64,000 nucleotides of DNA from Thalassia testudinum (GCA_037157565.1 JAZHRO010000073.1:12344501-12408500); one strand, 5' to 3'; shown: positions 20,700 to 33,740, counted from the stretch's first letter. The notes: generated by a model from the sequence alone, not told the origin. Numbers and translations: made by a program.

Positions 20700-21944
20700 C
20701 TGAGGTAGAGAGTGATTGGAGATAAGGCTCCTCCAACCTATAGGTGTACAACCATCAAAAAGAGTAACATATGGTTTTAAACGCTAGCCATTTACTTTGA
20801 AAGTCTCACTTGAGGGATTTTGAATCTCAATAGCACCATAACAGAACACCTGTGTGATAGTGTACGGCCCATCCCAATGGGACTTAAGTTTCCCAAGGAA
20901 TAGCTTGAGTATGGAATTGAACAGCTAGACCCATTGGTTAGGCTCAAAGGTTTTTCTGAGGACGTGCTTATCATGAAATATCTTAGTGCACTCTTTGTAT
21001 GCTTGAGTAGTCTCATAGGCCTTATTCCTCAACTCTTCAAGCTCAATCAGCTCTAATAAGAGCACTTTGCCTACTTTCTCAAGATCCATGTTGACATTCT
21101 TGATAGCCCAATAAGCCATATGCTCAATCTCAACAGGCAAATGGCAAGCTTTACCATACACTATATGAAAGGGAGACATACCCAAGGGGGTCTTATATCC
21201 AGTTCTATAAGTCCATAGTGCATCATCCAATTTCTTCGACCAATCTTTCCTATCGGGTTTTATAATTTTCTCAAGAATTCTTTTGATCTCCCTATTAGAC
21301 ACCTCGACCTGTCCACTCGTACACGGATGATATAGAGTTGCCACTTTGAGGGTGGAACCAAGACTTTTGAGTAGATGGGTGAAGTGGGCATTCTTGAAGT
21401 GAGGTCCCCCATCACTAATGATCATCCTCGAGTAGCCAAATCAGGAAATGATATTGGCCTTACAAAATTCAGGACCACAGAGTGATTGTTGGTCCTAGTC
21501 AGAATGACCTCTACCCATTTTGACACATAATCAACTACCACGAGGATATATTCATAGCCGTGGGACAATAGGAAAGGGCCCATGAAATCTATGGCCCAGA
21601 TATCGAATATCTTGACAGGAAGAATATGCTGCTGGGGCATCTCATCCTGCTTCTCGATCGTTCCAGTTTGTTGACAACGAAGACATTTCCCCACAAAAGT
21701 ATAAGTATCTTTGAATAGTGAGGACCACCAGAAACCAGACTAGAGAACCTTATAAGCAGTCTTCTTAGCACTAAAGTGTCCTCCACAGTGCAGTGTATGA
21801 AAAAAATTCAAAACATTCAGTTTCTTCTCATCTGGAACACACCTACGAAAGACTTGGTCATGGCCTATTCTAAGGAGTTTAGGGTCCTCCCAGTGATAAT
21901 GGTTTGTGTCAGCGAAAATTATATCTTGCTTCTTCATCAAGAAG
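20700..21944 (-). pseudogene. Element H integrase (minus strand)
   Basis: Read from 21944 down: a FADTNHYHWEDPKLL block, zinc region HTLHCGGHFS (about 21790) with CLRCQ (about 21680), core Asp in AIDFMGP (about 21590), Asp in IISDGGPHF (about 21415), Glu in GQVEVSNREIKRIL (about 21300), [18 protein letters not shown] (about 21150), and a degenerate C-terminus. 20925-21425 is an uninterrupted 166-codon run, one of the best-preserved integrase cores here. A stop near 21740 and a frameshift near 21425 break the rest. The N-terminal side is cut at about 21945 by the head-to-head joint with G. Confidence 0.85.
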
Positions 21945-22709
21945 AACATCTTTTCAAGATTTAGAGTTCCACAAGCCACTCTCAGTGGCAGAGGATCTCA
22001 CTTCACTCATTCTCAATTCTGTCATCTTGTCTTTAAATATGGGGTTAATCAAAAAATCTCAACTCTGTACCACCTTCAAACTAATGGCGAAGATGAAATT
22101 TCTAATTGGTAGATCAAAAATATTTTACAAAAAATGGTTAGGCCCGATCATAAGGATTGGTCCAGTAAACTTGACGATGCTTGATGGACCTACCTCAGGG
22201 CTTTTAAAACTCCTCTTGGAATGTCACCATTTCGCCTAATTTTTGGAAAGGCACTCCATCGCCTAATTGAACTCAAGGATAGGGCTTTTTGGGAAATTAA
22301 ACAAGTTAATATGGATTTATATGACGCTGGTAAACATAGGAAATTGCAATTAACTGAACTGGGAGAACTTTGTAATTTTGCTTACAAAACATGTGGATTT
22401 GCAAAGACAGAACCAAGAATTTTCACAATAAATATATTGTTTGGAAACATTTTGAACCAAATCAATGCGTTTGGCTTTTTAATGCCTGATTACGAATTTT
22501 TCCTGGAAAACTAAAATCCATGTGGATCGACCCCTATACTGTGCTAAAAAAATATCCATATGGTGTCGTTGATATCTTCGATCAAAAAAATAACACTTCT
22601 TCACAGGTCAATGGTCAATGCTTAAAGCCCTATCTCGATAATGCTCCGTATCTACCATCAAATTCACAAGATTTGCATGACTTACTCGATGAACCTTGAT
22701 GTGCTTCAT
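21945..22709 (+). pseudogene. Element G integrase C-terminal half
   Basis: Begins abruptly at the joint with IFSRFRVPQATLSGRGSHF. The core motif is GRG where relatives have DGG, so the second catalytic Asp is lost. Then YHLQTNGEDEISNW (the NGQVE region, with Gln-Val replaced by Glu-Asp), PDHKDW and a GMSPFRLIFGKALHR block (about 22218-22262). Stops lie near 22110 and 22182, with a frameshift near 22400. A C-terminal NAQCLKPYLDNAP stretch reaches a stop near 22700. Everything upstream (zinc region, first Asp) is missing. Confidence 0.8.
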
Positions 22710-23391
22710 GCTCAGCTAAATGGTATAAAAGATAGCATTGAATGGGAGGTAACCCATTATTTTTCCTATTTACATTTTTTTCTTTTCCTAGGTTTTGACC
22801 ATCCTAATTTCGACCCTCCTTTCACTTAGGTGATCTCTTTTCCCTTCCCAATGCATGCTAACATTGCATAACATAAGCATGGGGGGTGTTTTAAATTTTG
22901 ATGATCGTTTCAGGATTTTTAAAACCCAAAAACATACTTTTGTATGCATTTTCATAAAAATCATAAAACACTTTTTGAGGAAATTTTGAAAACTTGGGAC
23001 TAAGATTGAAAATTCATTTCAAGGTACACTTTGGGATTTAACCTTTAACAAACTAGGGATAAAGATGTGGATCTGTTTGTTATAATTTGTGGGTCTACCT
23101 TATATTAGATCAAGTATCCTTTAAAAACTTCCTCCCGAACTCTTGATGATTCAAGTGATTTGATTTTATTTAGTGGCTTGGAAAGTACTTGGCTTAGTTT
23201 TCAATCCAAAAACTTGCATCTCTTTTTGAAAATCTTGTGTCAAACACTTCATACACAAAGCCAACACAACCCAAGTCCAAAAACATCTAAAAAAATTAAA
23301 AAGCCCTGTTTAGTCTTAGCGAAAATCTGAGGCAGATGATTGGTGTGAGTTCCCACTACCGAGAAGGAGGAAATTACCTCCTTTGAGGATG
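22710..23391 (+). other. 3' noncoding region of element G
   Basis: Starts with GGGAGGTAACCCA (about 22744-22756), a motif common just after Athila coding regions. Internal polypurine tract near 22877-22890 (AAGCATGGGGGG). The LTR-proximal end has a perfect 7-bp stem AAGGAGG/CCTCCTT with a 6-nt loop at 23364-23383, then TGAGGATG and the LTR at 23392. No ORF. Confidence 0.6.
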
Positions 23392-25830
23392 TGATGTTAA
23401 CATGTTACCGCCTCGATGCTGCTGCATATCTATATTTTATATCCTTAGATGGAGCATTAAGGTGTAATTTTGCAGCTCTACCCATAGCTTCGAAGCAAGA
23501 GCCTGAGTTTTCTTGGAGCGCCCCTTTACACTTCTTTGTGTTTTAGGGTTGTGAGAACTTGGGGCATGCCATGGACGATGCTATCTGATAAGGTATGGCT
23601 CATCATAGCTAAAATGCCAAAGTGATGCTAGAAACTTGGTTAAGCACTATATACTTAACATAATAAATAGGTTAAGTGTGAGAATTAATGAAAATGATCT
23701 AAAACACTTAATTTGTGTTAAAAATGCATAATTAGGTCATAATTGAGATATTCTATTCACAAAATACAAATTGCTGATCCAAATGTCAATTGAACACCTA
23801 TTTGAGCTTCAAAGTACAAATCAAGGATTAAATCATGTTCTAATATGTTCAATAAGCTTCAATAAAAATTTAATAGCATTTGGACATCATTAAGACCTTG
23901 CATTTAGTTGTTTACATATAGGTCCTCAGTATATAACATTTTCTTAAGCTAAAAGCTGCTAGGGACCAATTTGTTGGACTTGAGGGGCCTCTTAGTCATA
24001 AAATCCATCACTAATGGGTTCTTCTTGCAACATTACTACCCCTTCATGTAGGGGCTTCTTTTGCAAATGTTCCTTTACACCTGGGCGACACCTCTCCTCT
24101 CCTATTCATCGGGTAAGAATTGGAACGGTAGCAACCGTCCATTGCATGGATGGCTTGATCAATGGCTAATCTCCTACCTTTGCCTTAGCACCATTACAAG
24201 AAGATCTGTTACCCCCTCTAGATTTCATCTAACGGTGGGATTTCATTCAAACTCTTCCTACGCTCACCTCCTTCTCATCTCCACCATTCATGCCCAAATC
24301 GTCTAATCCCACAATGCGGTGCCCGTATCTCCCCCAACACCTATATAATCAGCTCCTTAGAGAGCCTTGGGTCTTTTATCGACTCCCTCCCCTTGAGTCG
24401 ATCCCTTCACTCCATTCCCTCAGCTCTATTCCCTCCTTCAATTGGCATTGGCCAATGGTTGGTGGATCTAGGACACATCTCCTTCGTCCATTGAGGGCTC
24501 CTCCCCTTTCTTCGCCATCAGCCGATGGTCGCTGGCTCTGAGACAACACCTTCATCTTTAGAGTAGGTTTAATTGCTTTCCTAGTGTAGTTATTGCTTTC
24601 TTAGCTAGATTTACTAATTTCTAGCTTAATTTAGATTAGTTAGAGTAGCAATTACTAGTTGATTTGATCTGAATTAGTTTAGATCTGAACCAACCTCTCT
24701 AATCAATTCAAATTAGAGAGGTATTTTATCACCTCCATTTCAATCCATTGATCTTCCTCTATGTTTCATAATTCGTGTTCACTGATTCCCTTGATGTTTT
24801 GATTCATAATTCCCTCCATCCACTAAGACCACCATGAGGTCTGAAGCTTCATAGCTCCCATACCCCATGGTGTGCCCAAACCATTAGAGGGCTCATTCAT
24901 TCCAACTGATCACAAGAGCCCTCCCTATGTTTTGAATTGAGTTGGATTCACATGATTTATGCGAATTTGTTTCTCATGGCTGATCATTAATTTGGGTTTC
25001 AATGTGGTTTTTATTGGTTTTAGTCAAGTGAAATCAGCTAACATTTATGAAATTGGATTTATTGTGATGGAATTCAGATGTTTTGATTGAGCATTTTTCG
25101 CATGAATCACTTGTGCCTAATTTTTATCTCAATCCCTGATTTTTGTTCTCTACTGATAGCTAGAGCCATGGAAGATCAGTTGCATTGATTTGAGGCTTTA
25201 GCAATGATTCAATTGTGTTTAGAGGATTGTCCATCCTTGAACACCAACTAATGGTGTGCAAGAAGTATAGATGATCATATCATCTTGGAAAAATTAGATT
25301 GATAGCCACCTAGGCGACAAGGTAATCTTGTATGAAAATGTTTTAATCTGACTTGCAGAAGTTTATTGAGATTTGTGATGTTTTAATGAATGTTTGAGAT
25401 GATTTTCAAAATGATTTGAACACCTAAATTGATTCCTTCCATTCATGTTGTCTGTAAGACAAGGGAAGGGATTAATTAGGGTTCCTTATATTTTTTTGAT
25501 CTGAGATTTAATTTGTAATGTGTTTCAGACCTTTTGATGAACATTTGCAATAATTGAGGTTAGATTTGAATGTTTTGATCAGATCTAATAGGATTTGAAG
25601 AAGCAGCATCTGCTCTATTTTCTTTTGATCTGAATGAGCTTTTCTATGGGATGTAACTCCCAGATTTCAAGAGATTTGAGGATGAAATGTTTTGCTGAGA
25701 TTGAATATTCCCTATATCTAGTTTGCTGACCTGAGGTTGATCTTGATTTAGCTTAGATCAGACCTTAAAGGTCTTATCTGAGCCCTATTTTAGCAGCAGT
25801 GAAAGCGCGATCTTTGTTTTCGATAAAATT
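23392..25830 (+). mobile_element. LTR of element G, distal boundary unclear
   Basis: Starts TGATGTTAACATG, close to the B-family start. TATATAATC at 24343-24351 sits about 950 bp in, as in B. Downstream TAGAGTAGGTTTAATTGCTTTC (about 24558) resembles the B-family U5. The U5 end motif TACTACRACG and a terminal CA were not found; the sequence runs AT-rich until LTR F starts at 25831. It may include leader sequence or be cut by F. Confidence 0.5.
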
Positions 25831-27556
25831 TGTAACATAAAATGTTATGTCGTTGTAGTATGTCGTGCGGTAGAAAATCGCTTTTCAAAAATATTTAATA
25901 GTTCAAAACCAACCAGGATGAATTAGGTCATCTCCACAGGGAGGAATCAACCTATTTAAACTAGTAAATCATGTCTTGTTTATTCGGGAAACTCAATTCG
26001 TACGCATACTAACTGGTGCACGTGTTTTCAACATAAATTCTTGATTTAAATAATTAATCAATAATGTAAGGGTGCACATGCAAAATCACCACCAATGAAA
26101 TACCTGAATTGCAATTTTAGTACTGACAAGCACCATCAAATTTAATTAAATCAAAATTCACTCCGTATAAAAATATCCATGCTTGCTTATTCATGTGATG
26201 AATTTAACTATATGCAATTCAATTAGAATTGAGGGACATGCATGCAAATCTATCATAATATAATAATAAGATAAATAAGTGAATAGTGTTTTCCATAATG
26301 GCAGGTAGCGTAAATATTAATATGCGCAAAACAGGGGAAATGAATCCCCTGCTTGCACATGATGGAGAGGGCACGACTGGACGTAAGGGTCGAGGGGGTA
26401 GTGCACCGCGATGAGGGCTTCACGTTGACGTTAGTCTCACGGCGGGAGGTGATTGCCAGTGATCGGCTGGAGGAGGATGACGCCAGCGATGTAGAAGTGG
26501 AGTTGGCTGCGTGGAGGGCCGTGCATGGCCGTTCATGGCCTAGTGGTTGGTGAGATGCTCGGCGGTGCTCGGTGTTGAGTTTGACAATTGGCGAAGGCTC
26601 AGAGGAGTGGCTGCATGGAGGGGGGGTGGCGGCTTTGGGTTCCTTTGCATGGAGCTTCAAGTGGTTGAAGAAGAAAAGGAGAAAGAAGAAGGAAGAAGAA
26701 AAGGTGGGCGGGGGGTTGTGGGATGTGGAAGGTGGAGTTGGCTTGGGTGTGCATAGTCAGCGTGGAGTGCAGGTGCGGTGTTGGTGGTGGTGATGAGGGC
26801 CGTGAGAGGTGGCTACGGTGAGGGGGTGAAGTGTGGGTTCTCTGGTGGTTGAAGAAGATGAGAGAAATGAAGAAGAAGCTTAGGCATGAGAGAGGGTGTG
26901 GAATATGGTTTGGTTATGGTTTTTTTTGTGGTCGGGTGAAGGCGACTGATGGTGGTGCATGCTGTCACCATGCACCACGGCAGATGAGGAACGTAGGTTC
27001 TCCTCAGGTCATGGTGCTTGCAGATCTCCACAGTGCTCGCTAGTTCCAGGGTGCACGCCTCCCTCACGATGGAGAAGATGGAGAGATTGTCCCCGCCAGG
27101 GGGAGAAGATGCTCCCTTGGATGATGGTCGATCCTCCTTTAAAAATAACGACTCCTCTATTTTCTTCGAGCCGAAGTTTCTCCTACCACTCGCGAAGATT
27201 GTGAGTGGTTGGAACAGAAGGATAGGCTCCACATGATGTCCATCAGACGTCTGACACCATTTTTAGACGTCTTAAAATGTGTAGAAATAGGAACTTGTGA
27301 TGGCAATTTCCCAGACGTCATATTGATCCCCAGACGTCTTATAGACATAGAATTTTATGTCTGGACTCTTCACCTAGCCTTCATTCATCAGATAAATTAT
27401 ATTATCATATCATATGTTATTAAATGTAAAATTGATGCATAAAATTATATGCAAATTAAGATGAATTGCCATATAATTCCTAATTAATTAACAAATAAGA
27501 ATAACTGATTAGAAAGTACTTAGGTCAAATAATGTACCACGAAAGTGGACTTATCA
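25831..27556 (-). mobile_element. 3' LTR of element F
   Basis: In minus reading it starts TGATAAGTCCAC at 27556, right after a polypurine tract complement (27557-27570), and ends with TACTACAACGACA and a TAACAT/ATGTTA hairpin, terminating TGTTACA complement at 25831. TG...CA ends, 1,726 bp. It contains a GC-rich ORF-like stretch (26253-27232, both strands) without domain similarity, and four GACGTC motifs near 27246-27340. Confidence 0.75.
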
Positions 27557-29190
27557 AATGCCCCCATACCTAAGTTTTGCTAGTCTCTAGTAAAAAGTGA
27601 AAAACATTGGAAGTAACTAGAAGTTTTCTTCTTCCCTTATTCCAAAAATTTAGAGATCCAGATAATTGTGAAGTGATAATAGCTTAGGTAATGGATCCAA
27701 GTGAAAATAACCAACTTACATTTGCAGTTTGTATTTATCCCTTGGTAAATATTTCTATCAGGATAGGCAACTACTTCCCTCGGGGATAAAGTAGAAAATA
27801 ATCTGTAAATCGGCCCTGGCTTTTTAGCTTAGGTAGGAGATGCTGAATTGAATGGATTTATATTTGGTGGCACACCCTCATCTGGTGATACATGTAGTCT
27901 AGTACTACAAACTCTAGATCTCCAGACTATCAAATGAGTCAACCAAGAGAGAGGCTAAACAACTGTACTCTCTTGATGTTCCTTGGCGCTCACTCTTTTC
28001 CTTCTTTTCTTTCTAAGATCACAAATCTCACTAGATTTTGTAAATGTACTCATTAATTAGTAGTCTCACATGGCATTCACACTTCAATTAAAGTCCTAAC
28101 AACCCTACAACTAAGTTAGAGGACCTCAGCCAGTATTTGGGCGATCAAAAATACTAAAAAGTAGGTATGGGTCATATTTGGTAAATCGAAATGGGTACTT
28201 TTATTGTTGCCTCATAAACATCAAAAAAAATGATATGAAGATAAAACTATAAACTTGAACTATTTTCTTTTTCTTTTTCTCCTTTTTATTTTTTTTATAT
28301 ATAAATATTTCTCTTTCTTTCTTTCATTTTTTTCTCTTTTCTTTTTTTTTTGCTAAATCAACATAACATAACGCAAGAATTTTATTTATGAGGCATTATT
28401 AGGAATGATGATGGTCAAGAGGATATTGTGTGGCTTATTTGGTGGTAGTGCCTACTCTCGGCACCAGGAAGGAATGGATAGGATAAGCGTATTTCTGACC
28501 TTTCACACTATTACCCTCCTTCAGCCAAGGATTCTATGAAGGATAGTCGTAACCATCCACCAAAGTCATAGTTTTATTAAGACTCAATCACTATGTATCT
28601 GCCTTATTTGGTGACTCTCAAGAATTCACACAATATTCGCATGTAGGAACAAAGAGTGAAAACTATGCCTAATTCTAAGGTATCATTATCTAATTGTCTA
28701 GAAATTAAGAGTCCTTGCACTAAACTTAGCATACCAGTAATCTCTCTACTTTCTTTTCACAAATATGAGGTGGATCTAATAGAAGATAGTATGACTGACT
28801 CCCTTTTAACTGTCTAAGGGTTCAGTAGACTAAAAATGCTTATTATTTCTCTTAAAAGATCCATTACCTAGTCTACATGCAAGTGAAGTAAATGTACTGG
28901 ATTCTAAACTTAAGAAACAATTTAAGAAGAAAAATCTTTAATCACAACTCCATGACAAAGATGTTTTGCTAGGGACTAACCAATTCAACTCAAGAAAAGA
29001 ATTATTTTTTTTTAATATGCTAATGCACCAAACCTAAATGCATGAATACTTCCTAAAATGCAAAATGCACCCCCCCATGCCTAAATTCTACAATGTCCTC
29101 ATTGTAAAATTAAAACAGGGGAGGAAAAAAAAATCACCTGATGATGGTGTTATTCTAAATGTTGGGTTGCCTCTCAATAAGCGCTGCATT
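27557..29190 (-). other. 3' noncoding region of element F
   Basis: Homologous in layout to the noncoding regions of A and C. LTR-proximal polypurine tract complement (27557-27572) beside a 9-bp stem TTTTGCTAG/CTAGTAAAA with loop TCT (27575-27595). Internal tract complement CCCCCCCATGCC (about 29069-29081) with stem CAATG/CATTG (29091-29104). TATTTGGTGG or near copies at 27861, 28175, 28436 and 28605. Pyrimidine-rich run near 28265-28345. Confidence 0.65.
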
Positions 29191-29192
29191 TT

Positions 29193-31090
29193 CTATCGGC
29201 AGCTTGACTTATAGGAAACCTGTAAGTTTGGTTCCAGACAGAAAGAGCTAGGCCCTAAAAATATGTGTAACAGTGCGGGCCTAGAAAATAGGTAGCCATG
29301 GATGCTGGCGAACTGATGATGCAACATTATCCCAAATGCTCGCCAGAAGACATAAAAGCAGAGAACCTCGTTGGCTACCTGGGGAGGTCTAGGAAAAATA
29401 AAAGGAACATGAAAAGGAACCTCCCGAAACAGAATAAGTGGAGAATAACAAGGGTCCTCCAAAGCAGGAAGGGTTTTAAAAGATATAAACATTATTATTT
29501 CAAACCCTTGAATGGCGAGACTAAAAGTACAAGCATCAATCCACACTCGCCATTCTACCTGAGGATGTACTAGCTTGATATTCTCCTAAAAAAAAATGTA
29601 TATGAGCAGAGACCTGAGCCAAGGATCGGTTAGGGAGTGTAACGGTTGTTTGTGGTGTTGGGAGGTAATGATTAAGTCTAATGAGGGCTTAGTCAGTGTT
29701 GAGTCCAATTCCAACAACGATTCAGCTTGTGTATTCTCCCTAACAATTATTGCAAAAAAATTCACGTCACCCTGCCTATTATTAATGATTGGAGTCATAT
29801 TTTCACCTTCGAATATATGTGAATCAATGGTGGACTCCAAATTAAATTCCTTTGATGGCCGGATCGAAGTAACAAAATCATTATCATTAATTTCATCCTC
29901 GGATTCTTTTGGTTCACTTGAGTTTTTGTAGAGGTGTATATGTGATTCATTAGTAAAGAGAGGAGTTGGATCAATATCCTTAATTATTTCTGAAGGAGGA
30001 TCCGTCATAATGTTTTGGAGTAAGCCTATATCACTTAATTCTTTATTCTTCTCGAGGCATAAATCCTCAATTGACGTGTTTTGTCCCTAAGAGTCTCCCA
30101 TAAGCTTCTCACTATTGTGTTTGTCCTCCTCCAATATCAACTCCTGGTTTTGTGGAGGATGACTCTCAAAAAAAGGGAGGAATCTGGATTTCACCAGATT
30201 ATTTATATCCTCCAGGGGTAAGTCCTCAAATAACAAATAATCTCCCTGTGATTCACTCCAGATTTTCAGTTCGGGTTCCTCCATTGGGTCATCCTCGTCC
30301 TCTAAGATAGACTCTTTATATCCCTGAGACCAAAATTGATCTAACTCATCCTCCATTCCCTTAGGGTCACCTTCATTGGGTGCATTTAAATCCTCAGAAT
30401 GCTGAATGGTAGGTGTTGATTCCCTAAGTGGAGGGTCAGGATTAGGCTCACTAAGGGTAGAATGGGGTTCCACCAGATAATTAATAGGGGAAGTGATATG
30501 AACAATACGACCTTGACCCAGGTTATCAGGGGTAAAGAAAATATTGTCATTGGGGTCAAGGTCCTCAAGAGGAACCATCTTCCCTTTCTTTTGACTCTAA
30601 TATAGCTTGGGTGAATAATTACTAGGATCGTTCTCCTTTAGTGGCCGTGTCTCATTGGGAGAGTCTAAGTGATAACTACGTAAAACGGGATCCCTATTGT
30701 CATTAGTTTCCTTAGAATTATTTTCATGATCACGGTCGTATGGGTAGGGATCAGAATTAGTAGGAAGAGCATAGCTAAGCTGTCTAATTTCTTTGTTTAA
30801 TTGTTGACTATTCCTCAACATCTCTCACATAGTCTCCATCATTTCTTTTTGTTGTTTTTGCATTTCTATCATAAAAGTGGAGAGGCTACTACTATCAGAT
30901 TGGGGAGGATAGTCAATCTCAGGCTCTAGTTGCCTAGGGGTATCGATCCAACCTCGATACGGAAAATCATGAAGGGTGGGAGGGTTGGGTGTTTGTACAG
31001 TAGTGGGGATTCCAGGGGTGGAAAATCTCGCTCCTAGGCTCTGCTCAAAAGTGGGATTTATATACTACGGTAAATCTTCCGGTTAGTATT
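29193..31090 (-). pseudogene. Element F acidic ORF with gag-tail start
   Basis: On the minus strand one frame is open for most of 1.9 kb. The upstream part (about 31080-30600) is Pro/Gln-rich (PTLHDFPYRGWIDTP, then STFMIEMQKQQKEMME) and ends in a predicted helix LRNSQQLNKEIRQLS, like the Athila Gag C-terminus. Then comes a long Asp/Glu/Ser-rich stretch (30578-30087, for example LEDLPLEDINNLVKSR; 30008-29586) with no protease, RT or integrase motif, and finally a hydrophobic, aromatic-rich stretch (29546-29193). Stops near 31070, 30830, 30597, 30088 and 29585 break it. GCGCTTATTGAGAGGCAACCC follows, as after normal Athila pol. I do not recognise the acidic part. F may be a non-autonomous element that replaced pol. 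Confidence 0.55.
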
Positions 31091-32040
31091 CAATTTATGT
31101 TCCTTTCAATTTTGCATTATGAATTGTTTGTTGGCTATGTTTATATTTTATGATTACATGTTGGGTGATTGTGATCTTGTGGGTGTTTGTGCTAGTGTTA
31201 GTACATGGTGACTTGGGTCTCGTTGATTGGCAGAACTCTGGTTAGCACAACAGGCGTGTGCACGTGTGCATGCGGGTGCACACGTGTCGGCTCATGGAGG
31301 CACGTGGGTGTGGGTCTATTGGGCCTGAAATTGGATAAAAAAACACCTAATTAACAAACTAGGGCCCGGTCTAGTAGTGGTCGGATCCGATCCACTGGGG
31401 TTGTCAATCCCACGAAAGACCAAGCTTGTCAACCAATAATTTTGGTCTAAATTACAAATTAACCATAGTTAAGTTAAATAAACTAGTCTTGTGTCTGGGT
31501 GTTGGCTGTGCTAAGTGTTAGGCGAGTCTGTAAAAACTAAGTGTTGAGTGTGCTTTGTGTGCGTTTGTTGTATGTATCATATGTATAAGTATATATATAT
31601 ATATGTATATGTATATAGCGTGTGTTAAGTTAGTAAGTATATGAATATATATATATATATATATAATATGAACATATAGTATATACATTTTTTTGCCTTA
31701 GGTTATGTAAATATGTTTATAAGGCTTTAGTAATGCCTATATCTGTCACTGTACATATTATATGTGTTAGTATATGTTTATATATTATTTTTGTGCCTCC
31801 ATTTAGGCATTGATTAATATATTTGTAAATAACAAACATAGAATAGTTTAGTTTGATTTTTGATGCCTGTTTACTTGTGAATATAATTGAGGCATTTTAA
31901 TTAGCATTAATTGATTCATTTTGTACATAATTAACCCAATTCATTTATTTTTTCATTCTTTGATTCATTTGTAAATAAATTAAATATTTTTCAAACAAAA
32001 GAGCATTTTTGGACAATAGAGAGTGATATATATCAATAAC
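31091..32040. other. AT-rich unassigned DNA with TA microsatellites
   Basis: No ORF above noise. TA-rich runs at about 31588-31614 and 31641-31668. 31245-31310 is rich in CACGTG-like words (GTGCACGTGTGCATGCGGGTGCACACGTGTC). The change of character at about 31090 suggests the 5' part of F is truncated here. Confidence 0.4.
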
Positions 32041-32678
32041 TTCCTCCCAATGAATGACCTGGAATAAATCAGTAAAAGTTATGTAAATAAATAAATGATT
32101 TGACATCCATCTGCTTCTATACTACAACATAATGACTAATTAACTTGCGATCCAGATGGCCGATCACTATCCTGAAGTATCGGCACCAGAACCCCTTAGA
32201 GGATTGGTAATAGGAATAATGATCCCAACACATTGTAGTAGGATTGATATGAGGCTAAGCATGGGGGAGTCAAAAAGAAGAAAAAAAAAGTTTCAATAAC
32301 ATGACCTTACAAATATCCTAATAATGTTGGCATATCGCAAGCATTGACACCTGATTATTCATAGGGATGAAAGTTGCGAATCGGATTTATGAGCTAAGGA
32401 AATCCTAACCATGAAAATGATTTTGGGCCATTTGAATTAGAGAGGAGTTAATTAGTGAGATTTTGAAGGATACATGATCTCGATTTATCTAACCCTTGAA
32501 TCCAAAGATGAATCCTGATGTTTTATCTTTAACAAATCCTGTACCTTCCTTGTTTTCAATCAACCAAAGTCTTGTGGTAATATTTTCCTCAAAAGTTAAA
32601 AAAAAAGTCTTTCCCAAAAAATCATTTTTGTGAAAATCACTTTTGCTAAGAGACTAGAAAAAGATAAGCATGGGGGTG
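32041..32678 (+). other. 3' noncoding end of element J
   Basis: Holds an internal polypurine tract (TAAGCATGGGGGAGTC, about 32257-32272) and the LTR-proximal tract GATAAGCATGGGGGTG (32663-32678), preceded by an imperfect stem TTTTGCTA...TAGAAAA (32641-32661). The LTR follows at once. No pol is left upstream. Confidence 0.65.
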
Positions 32679-32916
32679 TGATAAATGCCAGTTTATCATC
32701 ATTCTTATTCTTATGTCTTAAAACACACCTAGCTTTTAGGATTTCAACTTCACAGTCTGGTTTTTGGGTTGCATTTAGGCATTTTTTTAGGATAGGCATG
32801 CATTGCATTGTTTTGTTATTTTTGACATCTTTATTTGAGTGTTAGGGATTAACAGAAAGTTGGAACTCACAAACCCTAGCACCATGAAAGGCAAAAGATC
32901 AATAAGTAGCCCAATT

Positions 32917-33652
32917 TAGCTAGATCCCAACTGAATCTAGCTCATCTCAGCTAGATTCTAGCTCAATCAAGTTGGGATTAGCTTATCTCAGCTCCATTCA
33001 ACTCACCTCAGCTGGGTGGTAGCTTAGGTTAGCTCATCTCAGCTCCATTCTGCTCACCTCAGTTGAATGGCAACTTAGACTAGCTCAACTCAGCTGATCC
33101 CAACTCCATTTAGCTCCTCCTTACTCCATCCAGCTCTTGAAAGCTCTACCTGACTAGGATTAGCTACTATAATCAAATAGCTAAGCCTAGTTAGTTGAAG
33201 AAGATATCAACCAGCTCAGGCCAGCTCAACTCCAGCTCTCGAAGACTCAACTTAGCTTAACTTAGTTAAGCTAACCTACTTGACCTAATCTAGCTACCTT
33301 AGCTAGCTAAGTATTCTTTGTGAAGACCAGCTCCAGCTCACCTTAGGTTAGATCAAAAGAAAACAACTCAACCTAGCTTGGTTTAGCAGCTAGAAAAGAA
33401 CTAGCTAGCTAAGCTAGCTAAGCCAGCTATTAAGCTCGACTTCAACTCTTTTCAGTAGCAGTTAGCTACAGTAAGTTCCAATGCAACTCCCTCTCAGCTC
33501 CTCCAACAAAAGCCCTAGCTTCTCTACTCTTTCCTCCATTACTCTACTAGCTAAGCTAGCTTAGCTCCTACTCCCCTACCATGGCTAGCTCTCACCCTAA
33601 TATCCACCTAGCTAGATCCACCAAATAACCCTACCTAAAGTCCACCTAAGCT
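32917..33652. repeat. Dense AGCT array in LTR J
   Basis: About 45 AGCT tetramers in roughly 740 bp by hand count; about three are expected by chance. Typical contexts are CTCAGCTCCATTCA, CTAGCTAGCTAAGC and CAGCTCAACTCC, so it is a degenerate array rather than a simple microsatellite. Confidence 0.85.
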
Positions 33653-33740
33653 ACCTAATCCTACTACATGTTGGCAACATCTTGTAGCCACCTTTTAACC
33701 CCATCACCACAACCAAAAGCCACCACAAAAGTGGCACCAA

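Noticed and set aside
26253..27232. Several overlapping ORFs in LTR F
   Set aside because: GC-rich local composition lengthens ORFs on both strands; none has a domain and the region is inside an LTR.
31588..31668. TA repeats as an origin or matrix attachment site
   Set aside because: Simple microsatellites; nothing else supports a functional call.
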